A stretch of 5,639 nt of DNA from an uncultured Porphyromonadaceae bacterium (GCA_905193995.1 CAJJQT010000135.1:1-5639), one strand, 5' to 3'; positions 1-5,494 are shown, counted from the first letter of the stretch. Translations and numbers: made by a program. Notes: generated by a model from the letters alone, not told the origin.

Positions 1-205
1 TCGTCTGAAGAACATAGGACCGTGTTTTTTCATCTTCCAGATCCCGAAGCTTTCGTATATTCTTAAGCAACCGTACAAAAGCATCCTGCACCGCATCTTC
101 AGCCTGCCACTCATTCCTCAGAATCGAAAAAGCCACCGCATACATCTTCTGCTCATACAACTCATACAATCGTTCCAACTTCTCACTGTCAGAATACTCA
201 CGCAT
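1..205 (-). CDS. ECF-type RNA polymerase sigma factor, N-terminal part (runs off the window)
   Basis: The 68 visible codons start at an ATG at 205 and continue past position 1, so only the N-terminus is present. The protein begins MREYSDSEKLERLYELYEQK. Residues about 11-50 match sigma-70 region 2, with YAVAFSILRN followed by QAEDAVQDAFVRL, the helix that binds core polymerase and contacts the -10 element. ECF sigma factors are small, carry only regions 2 and 4, and usually direct a stress or envelope regulon; region 4 would lie outside the window. The start is supported by AGGTG at 216-220, 10 nt upstream, a Firmicutes-type ribosome binding site. An ECF-like promoter lies about 50 nt upstream, suggesting autoregulation. 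Any anti-sigma partner would be beyond the left edge. The family call is firm; the subgroup cannot be decided from this fragment. Confidence 0.85.
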   Translation of the reverse strand, partial: MREYSDSEKLERLYELYEQKMYAVAFSILRNEWQAEDAVQDAFVRLLKNIRKLRDLEDEKTRSYVLQT

Positions 206-253
206 ATAAAAATAACACCTTCTTTCATATCTTTATTGAACGTTCTATAAATA

Positions 254-282
254 AAGACGAAATACAACCCTGAAATGTGACA
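254..282 (-). promoter_or_regulatory. Putative ECF-type promoter of the sigma factor gene
   Basis: On the minus strand TGTCACA (282-276) and CGTCTT (259-254) are separated by 16 nt. A CGTC-type -10 and a -35 of roughly this form at 16-17 nt are typical of promoters read by ECF sigma factors, which commonly transcribe their own genes. The predicted start near 246 would give a leader of about 40 nt before the ATG at 205. The spacing and -10 are directly visible; that this sigma factor recognises the site is inferred. An 8-nt palindrome, GAACGTTC (238-245), sits at the predicted start. Confidence 0.5.
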
Positions 283-437
283 CTTTGAATAAAATATCCA
301 TTTAATGTAAAAAACAACAGCATAAAAATAAAGCTACATAACATAAAACTGAATAACCTGCAATATGGACATCCTAACCAAAAAAATTCACTTGAGCCTG
401 GAACTCTTATCCATATATAAAACTTTTCGACAGTACA
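283..437. other. AT-rich intergenic stretch without a recognisable gene
   Basis: This is the left half of the gene-free region 206-660. It lies between the ECF-type promoter and the large inverted repeat. It is very AT-rich. The only long open frame is on the minus strand (488-225); it has no family resemblance and takes its first residues from the inverted repeat. I see no RNA gene, clear terminator or direct repeat here. Confidence 0.6.
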
Positions 438-643
438 AGAAGAAATAATACAATAGGGATCACAGACATTTGCAGGAATCCTAAGCATCTTAGTCTGTAG
501 CAGATTTGCGTTAGTAAGAAAAATGACACTGTTTGAGCGCCAGCGAGTTTGTCATTTTTCTTACTGCTTTTAGCAAATTTACTACAGACCTAGATGCTCT
601 TGGATTCCGAAACGTCTGTGATCCCTATTGTATTATTTCTTCT
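438..643. repeat. Large imperfect inverted repeat (about 206 nt) downstream of pepT
   Basis: The arms pair along almost their whole length. Matching blocks from outside in are 438-467 with 614-643 (30 nt, perfect), 475-481 with 602-608 (one mismatch), 484-490 with 592-598, 493-500 with 582-589, 504-509 with 573-578, and 514-527 with 551-564 (14 nt, perfect). They are separated by small bulges and enclose a 23-nt loop. On either strand this could form one long hairpin. Such length without a coding frame suggests a MITE-like or other dispersed palindromic element, or an extended 3' structure on the pepT transcript. No clear target-site duplication is visible at the ends. The palindrome is certain; its nature is not. 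Confidence 0.85.
514..564. terminator. Possible bidirectional terminator formed by the inner stem of the inverted repeat
   Basis: The innermost 14-bp stem (514-527 with 551-564) has an A-run in one arm and a T-run in the other, so RNA from either strand would carry a U-rich 3' arm. It lies about 100 nt beyond the pepT stop and could end the pepT transcript. The 23-nt loop is large and the stem is AT-rich, so this is weaker than a classical terminator. The hairpin may serve mainly as part of the larger palindrome. Confidence 0.3.
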
Positions 644-660
644 GTCCGTCAGACAACCCT

Positions 661-1881
661 TTACATCTCCGCGTATAATTTCACAAGTTCAACCACGATA
701 TCCACAGCCTTGTCCATTCCTTCTGCCGTGATGTGTTCATATGGTCCATGGAATGCATGTCCCCCTGTTCCGAGGTTCGGGCAGGGAAGTCCCATAAAGC
801 TGAGCTGGCATCCGTCTGTTCCGCCGCGGATTGGAAGCACAAGCGGTGCAACACCCGCATTTTCACAGGCTTTCTTTGCATTCTCAATCAGATGCATGCA
901 TCCGGCAATAATCTCAGCCATATTCTGGTACTGGTCAGTAATCATAAGCTTCACAGTGCCTTCTCCCCATTTTTCATTGAGGTTCTTTTCAATATGGCGA
1001 AGAGTTTCTTTTCTGGCTTCAAACAGATTCTTGTCATGATCTCTTACAATATAATGAAGCTCTGCTTTTGCCACATCTCCACTCATACCGGTCAGATGGT
1101 AGAATCCTTCATAATCCTCCGTTTCACGTGGGATTTCAAGTCCTGGAAGCATGTTATTGATTTCAGCGGCAACCAGGCACGCATTGATCATCGTATCCTT
1201 GCTGGAACCGGGATGCACAGCAAATCCTGTAATTTCAAAATCTGCCTTGCATGCATTGAAGTTTTCATATTGAATTTCGCCTTCGGTATCGCCATCCAGA
1301 GTGTAGGCAAACTGTGCACCAAATTTTTCCACGTTAAAATGATCAGTTCCACCACCGACTTCTTCATCTGGTGTAAAAGCGATTGAGATCGGTCCATGAG
1401 GAATATTTTCTTTGATCAGTGCTTCAGCCATGGTCATGATCTCGGCAACTCCGGCTTTATCATCGGCACCAAGAACAGTTGTACCGTCTGTTGTGATCAG
1501 GGTGCGTTCGGCAAGAGATGGAAGATGCGGGAAATCTTTTACGGTAAGGGTACGTCCGCTTGTGCCAAGCGGCAGATCACCGCCATCGTAGTTCTTGTGT
1601 ACGACCGGGATGATGTCATGGTCACAGTAATCGGAAACGGTATCCATGTGTGCGATAAATCCGATAGATGGTTTATTCTCATATCCCGGTGTGGCAGGAA
1701 TCTTTCCGTATACATAGCAGAATTCATCCAGACTTACGTCAGAAATCCCGAGGGCAGTCATCTCATCTGCCAGAATACGTGCCAGGTCGAACTGACACTG
1801 GGAAGAAGGAGAAGTCGTACTGTGTTCATCACTTGGGGTACGGACTACTACATAATTTAAAAGTCGTTCATATGCTCTCAT
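661..1881 (-). CDS. pepT: Peptidase T (tripartite aminopeptidase)
   Basis: The product is a cytoplasmic zinc aminopeptidase of the M20 family that removes the N-terminal residue from tripeptides, a late step in peptide use. Its 406 residues match the usual family length. The two-metal site is complete: H78 and D80 in FIAHMD, D140 in LGADDKAG, E173-E174 in PDEEVGGG, D196 in TLDGD and H378 in GHAFHGP. The lid/dimerisation domain lies between about residues 208 and 320. I chose the start at 1881 because AGAGG (1889-1893) stands 7 nt upstream and the protein then opens MRAYERLLNY, as PepT proteins do. An in-frame ATG at 1905 would add eight residues and overrun that site. The gene has its own promoter, and a large inverted repeat follows the stop codon. 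Codon use is AT-richer than in the genes from 2063 onward. Confidence 0.97.
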   Translation of the reverse strand: MRAYERLLNYVVVRTPSDEHSTTSPSSQCQFDLARILADEMTALGISDVSLDEFCYVYGKIPATPGYENKPSIGFIAHMDTVSDYCDHDIIPVVHKNYDGGDLPLGTSGRTLTVKDFPHLPSLAERTLITTDGTTVLGADDKAGVAEIMTMAEALIKENIPHGPISIAFTPDEEVGGGTDHFNVEKFGAQFAYTLDGDTEGEIQYENFNACKADFEITGFAVHPGSSKDTMINACLVAAEINNMLPGLEIPRETEDYEGFYHLTGMSGDVAKAELHYIVRDHDKNLFEARKETLRHIEKNLNEKWGEGTVKLMITDQYQNMAEIIAGCMHLIENAKKACENAGVAPLVLPIRGGTDGCQLSFMGLPCPNLGTGGHAFHGPYEHITAEGMDKAVDIVVELVKLYAEM

Positions 1882-1915
1882 AATCAAACCTCTTTTCATT
1901 AACATTTCTTATCCG

Positions 1916-1944
1916 AGTATAGCATTTTGCAGGTGAATATGCAA
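1916..1944 (-). promoter_or_regulatory. Sigma-A type promoter of pepT
   Basis: On the minus strand TTGCAT (1944-1939) and TATACT (1921-1916) are exactly 17 nt apart, close to the housekeeping consensus of Firmicutes. The predicted start near 1909 gives a leader of about 28 nt ending in the ribosome binding site at 1889-1893. No operator is evident. The promoter type contrasts with the TTTG/TAnnTTTG promoters on the right side of the window. Confidence 0.7.
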
Positions 1945-2062
1945 TTGTGGCAGCAGGTTCTTTTTTGGTGTGAAATTTAACATAACGTAAGAAAAAACCA
2001 AGGGATGAAAATGTGGAAATTTTTGAAAAATGAAAAAAGTAAAAAATAAAAATTAACGAATT
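1945..2062. other. AT-rich divergent intergenic region containing the apparent junction of two genomes
   Basis: It separates pepT (minus) from rpsT (plus). The left end belongs to the pepT promoter. The right end, an A-rich leader without a Shine-Dalgarno site before the rpsT ATG, is of Bacteroidota type. A partial -7 like motif, AATTTTTG, lies at 2018-2025 (seven of eight positions of TAnnTTTG), but there is no TTTG at the required distance upstream. This fits a native rpsT promoter cut off by the junction, or simply a weak promoter. The join is probably between about 1945 and 2017. I see no direct repeats, tRNA end or transposon terminus. Confidence 0.55.
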
Positions 2063-2314
2063 ATGGCAAACCATAAGTCATCGAAGAAGAGAATTCGTCA
2101 GACCCTGACGAAGCGTGCTCACAACCGTCTGTTCCACAAGACGGCCCGCAACGCCGTGAAGGCTCTGCGCACGACTACTGAGAAGAGCGCCGCCGAAGCA
2201 CTGCTTCCGAAGGTAACCGCTATGCTCGACAAACTGGCCAAGCACAACATCGTGCACAAGAACAAGGCCGGTAACCTGAAGAGCTCGCTGCAGCTTCACG
2301 TGAACGCGCTTTAG
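2063..2314 (+). CDS. rpsT: 30S ribosomal protein S20
   Basis: The 83-residue, strongly basic protein begins MANHKSSKKRIRQTLTKRAH, the classic S20 N-terminus, followed by the helical rRNA-binding core (about 20-80) rich in Lys, Arg and Ala. S20 binds 16S rRNA early in small-subunit assembly. The length is normal and the start follows directly from the conserved MANHKS opening. No Shine-Dalgarno site precedes it, only an A/T-rich leader as in Bacteroidota. It is a single-gene transcript closed by a strong hairpin terminator 14 nt after the stop. GC-rich third positions (AAG, CTG, GCC, CGC) separate it from pepT. Confidence 0.98.
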   Translation: MANHKSSKKRIRQTLTKRAHNRLFHKTARNAVKALRTTTEKSAAEALLPKVTAMLDKLAKHNIVHKNKAGNLKSSLQLHVNAL

Positions 2315-2327
2315 TCTCTGACCCGAC

Positions 2328-2375
2328 AAAAAGCAAGCGCCGAACCTCTTGAAAGGTTCGGCGCTTGCTTTTTTT
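2328..2375. terminator. Strong bidirectional intrinsic terminator between rpsT and the adk unit
   Basis: A perfect 20-bp stem (2328-2347 with 2354-2373) encloses a 6-nt loop. The GC-rich core carries an A-run at its left foot and a T-run (2369-2375) at its right foot, so it can end rpsT on the plus strand and the adk-membrane protein transcript on the minus strand. The minus-strand stop codon is 13 nt to the right. Confidence 0.93.
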
Positions 2376-2388
2376 ATTTGCCGGAAGT

Positions 2389-2916
2389 TCAGAACAACAA
2401 TCCTACTCCCCGGAGCAAAGCCGCCACAGCTACCGCGACGATCAGAAAGGTTCGCCCGGCAAATCTCGCCTGCCGGCCCGGAGCCTTGTCGATGCGCATG
2501 AACGTATAGTTGAAGACCAGGGCGACGAGCGAAGCCAACGTTCCCAGCATCCCGACGACATAACCGCCGGCAAACGAGGCGAAGAACTCCCCGAACCACC
2601 CGTTGAAACCGCAGACGCACACGACGGGCGCAATCAGCAGGGGCATTCCGCCCACGACGTACTCACGCCCCGAAAGAGGCGGATCGAGCCGCGTTTTCTG
2701 CCCGCGGTAAACCGCCACAACCGTATTGTCAAACCAGCGGACGATCTTCAACTGCCCGTTGGCGCCTCCGTCCGAAGTCCTGACCCGGTACACATGCTTT
2801 TCACCCTCCAGCGCCCGGCCGTCCTGCCAGACACGACACCCGAACGGGCCGGTGACGACCTTCAGCAGGCCCTCCACCCCGTCGACAGAGAATCCGATCT
2901 CCCGCCGCAACCGCAT
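2389..2916 (-). CDS. Small membrane protein of unknown function, cotranscribed with adk
   Basis: I do not recognise a family. The 175-residue protein has an N-terminal soluble part (about 1-84), with VWQDG and VYRVRT segments that look like short beta strands. Hydrophobic segments follow at about 86-103, 109-139 (long enough for one bent or two helices) and 155-174, the last ending at the C-terminus after a basic loop (RIDKAPGRQARFAGR). This suggests three or four membrane spans behind a small cytoplasmic domain. The ATG at 2916 lies 9 nt after the adk stop, so the two are almost certainly one operon, and the unit ends at the shared terminator. Reality of the gene rests on this spacing, GC-rich codon use like its neighbours and the coherent hydrophobic pattern. 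No link to adenylate kinase function can be read from the sequence. Confidence 0.75.
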   Translation of the reverse strand: MRLRREIGFSVDGVEGLLKVVTGPFGCRVWQDGRALEGEKHVYRVRTSDGGANGQLKIVRWFDNTVVAVYRGQKTRLDPPLSGREYVVGGMPLLIAPVVCVCGFNGWFGEFFASFAGGYVVGMLGTLASLVALVFNYTFMRIDKAPGRQARFAGRTFLIVAVAVAALLRGVGLLF

Positions 2917-2925
2917 CGGCAGTCG

Positions 2926-3501
2926 CTATTTCAGGCCGTCGATCACCGTAGCAATGCGGGAGAAAACCTCCTCCATCGATCCCGTACCGTTGACCGAAGC
3001 GTATTTTCCCTGTGCAGCGTAGTAATCCGACACAATGGCCGTCTGCGCGCGATACACATCCAGACGCCCGCGAATCACCTCCTCCGAAGCGTCGTCGGCA
3101 CGGCCCGAATCCTTGCCGCGCAGCAGGATACGGCGCACCAGCTCCTCCTCCGGGACATGGATGTCCACCATAATATCCACCTTCAAACCGTGTTCGGCCA
3201 GGATTTTGTCGAACGCCTCGGCCTGGACCGTCGTACGGGGGAACCCGTCGAAGATACACCCGCGGGCATCCTTGTGCTCGGCGACGTAATTCCCGATCAT
3301 GCCGATGACGATCTCGTCGGGAGCCAGCTTGCCTTCGCTGATGTACTGTTCCATGCTGCGTCCGAGCTCCGTGCCGCGCCGGATCTCGTCGCGGATCACC
3401 TCGCCGGTCGAAACATGGTCGATTCCGTAGTGCTCTTTCAGGCGCTGGGCCTGGGTGCCCTTGCCGCATCCCGGAGCGCCGAATAAGACGATATTTATCA
3501 T
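2926..3501 (-). CDS. adk: Adenylate kinase, short-lid form
   Basis: The product is a cytoplasmic enzyme interconverting ATP + AMP and 2 ADP, which sets the adenylate energy balance. Its 191 residues are opened by the P-loop GAPGCGKGT (8-16). Then come the AMP-binding STGEVIRDE (31-39) and DGFPRT (85-90), a short lid around RGKDSGRADD (128-137) and the RLDVYRAQT segment (146-154) supplying catalytic arginines. The long zinc-binding lid with four cysteines is absent, as expected for the short form of about 190 residues common in Bacteroidota. I chose the ATG at 3501 because the P-loop then lies at the normal distance from the N-terminus; an in-frame extension to 3798 would overlap divergent thiL. 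It leads a two-gene unit with the membrane protein 9 nt downstream. Confidence 0.97.
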   Translation of the reverse strand: MINIVLFGAPGCGKGTQAQRLKEHYGIDHVSTGEVIRDEIRRGTELGRSMEQYISEGKLAPDEIVIGMIGNYVAEHKDARGCIFDGFPRTTVQAEAFDKILAEHGLKVDIMVDIHVPEEELVRRILLRGKDSGRADDASEEVIRGRLDVYRAQTAIVSDYYAAQGKYASVNGTGSMEEVFSRIATVIDGLK

Positions 3502-3532
3502 AACTAACCCTTTTTGTGATGATTGAACCCGG

Positions 3533-3540
3533 CAAAAATA
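3533..3540 (-). promoter_or_regulatory. Bacteroidota -7 element upstream of adk
   Basis: On the minus strand TATTTTTG fits TAnnTTTG. A start a few bases downstream would give a leader of about 25 nt before the adk ATG at 3501. No good TTTG lies 19-21 nt upstream, so the -33 half is weak. Confidence 0.45.
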
Positions 3541-3548
3541 CATTATTT

Positions 3549-3580
3549 TTTGGGGAAATAACACGATTTCCTTAATTTTG
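3549..3580 (+). promoter_or_regulatory. Bacteroidota-type promoter of thiL
   Basis: TTTG (3549-3552) and TAATTTTG (3573-3580) are 20 nt apart and match the -33/-7 consensus of the Bacteroidota primary sigma factor. The predicted start is only about 10-13 nt before the thiL ATG at 3599, so the leader is very short. The promoter shares the 97-nt intergenic region with the opposing adk promoter. Confidence 0.7.
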
Positions 3581-3598
3581 TAAAAAATTTCAGTAACT

Positions 3599-4633
3599 AT
3601 GGACCAGAAAAAGCGCACCGAGATCGCCTCGCTCGGACAATTCGGCCTCATCGACCTGCTGACCAAAGAGTTCTCCGCCAAGCACGCCTCGACGACGAAA
3701 GGGGTCGGAGACGACGCCGCCGTGATCGCCCCGGCGCGCGGCGAAGCGGTGCTCTGCACGACCGACTCGTTCTTTGAGGGCGTCGATTTCGACCTCACCT
3801 ATTTTCCGCTCAAACACCTGGGTTACAAGACCGTGACGGCCGGCGTGAGCGACATCCTGGCCATGAACGCCCTCCCGGCGCAGATCACCGTGTCGCTCGG
3901 CGTCTCGTCGAAACTGCCCGTCGAAGCCCTTCAGGACCTCTACGAAGGCATCGCCTTCGCCTGCAAGGAGCAGGAGATCGACCTCGTGGGCGGCGACACG
4001 CGCGCCTCGATGACGGGGCTGGTCATCACCGTCACCACGCTTGGCTACGCCAAAAAGGAGAAGATCGTCTACCGCAGCGGTGCGCAGCAGAACGACCTCG
4101 TCTGCATCACGGGCAACCTCGGGGCCGCCTACATGGGTCTGCAACTGCTCGAACGCGAAAAGCGGGTGCTCGCCGACGTGGAGAACCCCGAGCCGCAGTT
4201 CAAGGGCTACGAATACCTGCTTGAAAAATACCTTAAGCCGCGCCCCCGCACCGACATCGTCCGTGCGCTGGCCGAAGAAAAGATCCGCCCCACGTCGATG
4301 ATCGACCTCTCGGACGGCCTGGCGAGCGACCTGATGCAGATCTGCAAATCGTCGGCCTGCGGCGCGCGCATCTACCTCGAACGCATCCCGATCGCCCGGC
4401 AGACCTCGGCGCTGGCCGAGGAGATGCACTCGGACCCGGTCGTTGCGGCTCTGAACGGCGGCGAGGACTACGAACTGCTCTTCACCGTGCCGCTTTCGAT
4501 GCAGGAGCAGATCATGCGGCTGGGCCTTGTGGACGTCATCGGCCACATCACCCCCGCCTCCACGGGCTGTTACCTCGTGACGCCCGACGGGCAGGACATA
4601 AAGCTGAAGGCACAAGGGTTCCCGGAAGAATAA
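3599..4633 (+). CDS. thiL: Thiamine-monophosphate kinase
   Basis: ThiL phosphorylates thiamine monophosphate with ATP to give thiamine diphosphate, the last step of thiamine cofactor synthesis, in the cytoplasm. The 344-residue protein has the AIR-synthase-like two-domain layout. In the N-terminal domain are GVGDDAAVI (35-43), DSFFEGVDF (56-64), SDILAMNA (84-91) and GGDT (131-134), which carry metal- and ATP-binding acidic residues. The C-terminal domain carries DLSDGLASDL (236-245) and GGEDYELLF (287-295), both family hallmarks. It is slightly longer than the enterobacterial enzyme (about 325). The start is fixed by the promoter just upstream. No other thi gene or thiamine riboswitch is visible in the window. 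Its stop is 5 nt from that of the convergent barrel gene, with no terminator hairpin between them. Confidence 0.96.
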   Translation: MDQKKRTEIASLGQFGLIDLLTKEFSAKHASTTKGVGDDAAVIAPARGEAVLCTTDSFFEGVDFDLTYFPLKHLGYKTVTAGVSDILAMNALPAQITVSLGVSSKLPVEALQDLYEGIAFACKEQEIDLVGGDTRASMTGLVITVTTLGYAKKEKIVYRSGAQQNDLVCITGNLGAAYMGLQLLEREKRVLADVENPEPQFKGYEYLLEKYLKPRPRTDIVRALAEEKIRPTSMIDLSDGLASDLMQICKSSACGARIYLERIPIARQTSALAEEMHSDPVVAALNGGEDYELLFTVPLSMQEQIMRLGLVDVIGHITPASTGCYLVTPDGQDIKLKAQGFPEE

Positions 4634-4638
4634 GCGTC

Positions 4639-5220
4639 TTACCGCCGCCCGCCGCCGATGGCTATTCCGAACGTGAGCGACAGATGGCGGTTGGCCCGCT
4701 CCGTACAGGTGTAACCCAGCGTGACGCGCAGCCGGTTCCAGCATTCGCAGCCAACGCGCGGCATCACGCAAAATGCCGCACAGTCGCTGGACGGAGTATC
4801 GGAGACAGCCCCTTCGGCCGTTCGGAGGACATACGCCCCACCGATCCCTGCTCCCGCGAACAACGCCACTTTCGGCGTCAGATGCAGGTTGTAATCCGCA
4901 ACGGCCATCAGGCTGAACATCATAAAAGGGTCCTTCGAGCAGACGCCCGCAGCCAGCCGCGAGTAACACGACCCGCCGAGCCGCAGACCCGCGTCGAAGG
5001 GTATCCGCCGGAAATTGTAGCGGCCTTCGGCGGCCAGACAAAAACCCGCCGCATCGTTGTCAAAGCTTCCGAGCGAGGCATAGCCAAAGGTCGCCCCGGC
5101 AGCCACCTCGCCCTCGAAATGCCCGGCCCCCGGATAACCGGGGCCTACGGCCGTATCCTGCGCCTGCAAGCCGCAAAACGGAAGCACGGCGAAAATCAGA
5201 AAAATGCAGCATCTTATCAT
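4639..5220 (-). CDS. Predicted outer-membrane beta-barrel protein with signal peptide, cysteine-rich
   Basis: The 193-residue product starts with a signal peptide: MIRCC, a hydrophobic core to about residue 18, then GLQAQD with likely cleavage after A20 or Q21. No lipobox is present around C16. The mature part is glycine-rich with alternating small/aromatic patterns, for example VAAGATFGYASLG, CLAAEGRYNF, FDAGLRLGG, MMFSLMAVADYNLHL, VALFAGAGIGGAYV, LRVTLGYTC and HLSLTFGIAIGG. This is consistent with an eight-stranded barrel of the general outer-membrane protein type in Bacteroidota. The mature protein holds eight cysteines (61, 85, 94, 147, 151, 158, 160, 172), unusual for such a barrel. The ATG at 5220 is the only start giving a proper signal peptide. 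A promoter about 240 nt upstream implies a long leader; a nearer one may exist. Specific function unknown. Confidence 0.8.
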   Translation of the reverse strand: MIRCCIFLIFAVLPFCGLQAQDTAVGPGYPGAGHFEGEVAAGATFGYASLGSFDNDAAGFCLAAEGRYNFRRIPFDAGLRLGGSCYSRLAAGVCSKDPFMMFSLMAVADYNLHLTPKVALFAGAGIGGAYVLRTAEGAVSDTPSSDCAAFCVMPRVGCECWNRLRVTLGYTCTERANRHLSLTFGIAIGGGRR

Positions 5221-5326
5221 CGGGTCAGCGTTGGGATTGAATTCGCCGGTAAGATACGCAAAATCCCATATCCGGCACCATTTTCAGGAAACAAATTGCG
5301 GAAGTCCGCCCGAAGCGCAGTCAAGA

Positions 5327-5363
5327 GCAGGCTCCCCGCAGTTCTGCCCTGCGGGGAGCCTGC
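5327..5363. repeat. 15-bp GC-rich hairpin between the barrel gene and rpsF
   Basis: 5327-5341 pairs perfectly with 5349-5363 around the 7-nt loop TTCTGCC. No T-run follows on either strand, so it is not a textbook intrinsic terminator. It may be the 3' end of the candidate RNA, a stabilising leader hairpin, or a REP-like dispersed palindrome. Confidence 0.85.
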
Positions 5364-5459
5364 GTAAGCGGCAAGAAGTCTGCCTATTCCTCGCCAAAGA
5401 GAATTTCCTACGTTCGCTTATCGGGAATAAACTTACACTTTCCGTGTTTGTCAGTATGT
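5327..5459 (-). ncRNA. Candidate structured RNA: small RNA or 5' leader of the barrel gene
   Basis: Transcription from the promoter at 5464-5494 would start near 5459 and enter a region rich in helices. These are ACAC/GTGT (5444-5447 with 5435-5438, loop of 5), and TAAGCG/CGCTTA (5420-5415 with 5370-5365). The latter encloses two inner hairpins, at 5404-5399 with 5392-5386 (one bulge) and at 5384-5381 with 5373-5370; its last pair competes for base 5370. The GC-rich 15-bp hairpin at 5327-5363 follows. No open frame here has a good start or family resemblance. It could be an independent RNA ending at the GC hairpin, or continue as a leader of about 240 nt to the barrel gene at 5220. I cannot assign it to a known RNA family. 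The helices are visible; function is inferred. Confidence 0.4.
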
Positions 5460-5463
5460 TCCA

Positions 5464-5494
5464 CAAAGATAGGAAAAAGCGGAGATAATCCAAA
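5464..5494 (-). promoter_or_regulatory. Bacteroidota-type promoter reading leftward
   Basis: On the minus strand TTTG (5494-5491) and TATCTTTG (5471-5464) are 19 nt apart, a near-perfect match to the phylum consensus. It points into the candidate structured RNA and, farther on, the barrel gene at 5220. It is the best-matching promoter on the right side of the window. Confidence 0.75.

Noticed and set aside
225..488. Minus-strand open frame of 87 codons upstream of the sigma gene
   Set aside because: It spans the ECF promoter and one arm of the inverted repeat, has no ribosome binding site or family resemblance, and shares the peptide NVCDPYCIISS with a plus-strand frame (533-1039) only because the DNA is palindromic.
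420..665. Target-site duplication flanking the large palindrome
   Set aside because: Sequences just outside the arms do not match, apart from weak extra pairing (GAC 429-431 with GTC 648-650), so transposition is not demonstrated.
533..1386. Plus-strand open frames opposite the 3' half of pepT
   Set aside because: They are antisense to a complete pepT with all catalytic residues and show no recognisable domain.
2365..3486. Plus-strand open frame of 373 codons opposite the membrane protein and adk
   Set aside because: GC-rich DNA gives long antisense frames. This one crosses the terminator region, is low-complexity in Arg, Asp and His, and opposes the unmistakable adk.
3502..3598. Thiamine pyrophosphate riboswitch before thiL
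   Set aside because: The predicted leader is only about 10-13 nt, and no thi-box like sequence is present.
4634..4660. Terminator between convergent thiL and the barrel gene
   Set aside because: Only 5 nt separate the stops, and no stem with a T-run is found around them.
3590..5041. Minus-strand open frame of 483 codons opposite thiL
   Set aside because: It covers thiL and part of the barrel gene in the wrong frame. The translation is Arg/Gly/Val-rich with no domain, and ThiL motifs are intact on the other strand.
5204..5493. Overlapping short frames on both strands between the barrel gene and rpsF
   Set aside because: Both run through the 15-bp GC hairpin and the promoter at 5464-5494. 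Neither has a sensible start or domain, and RNA structure explains the region better.
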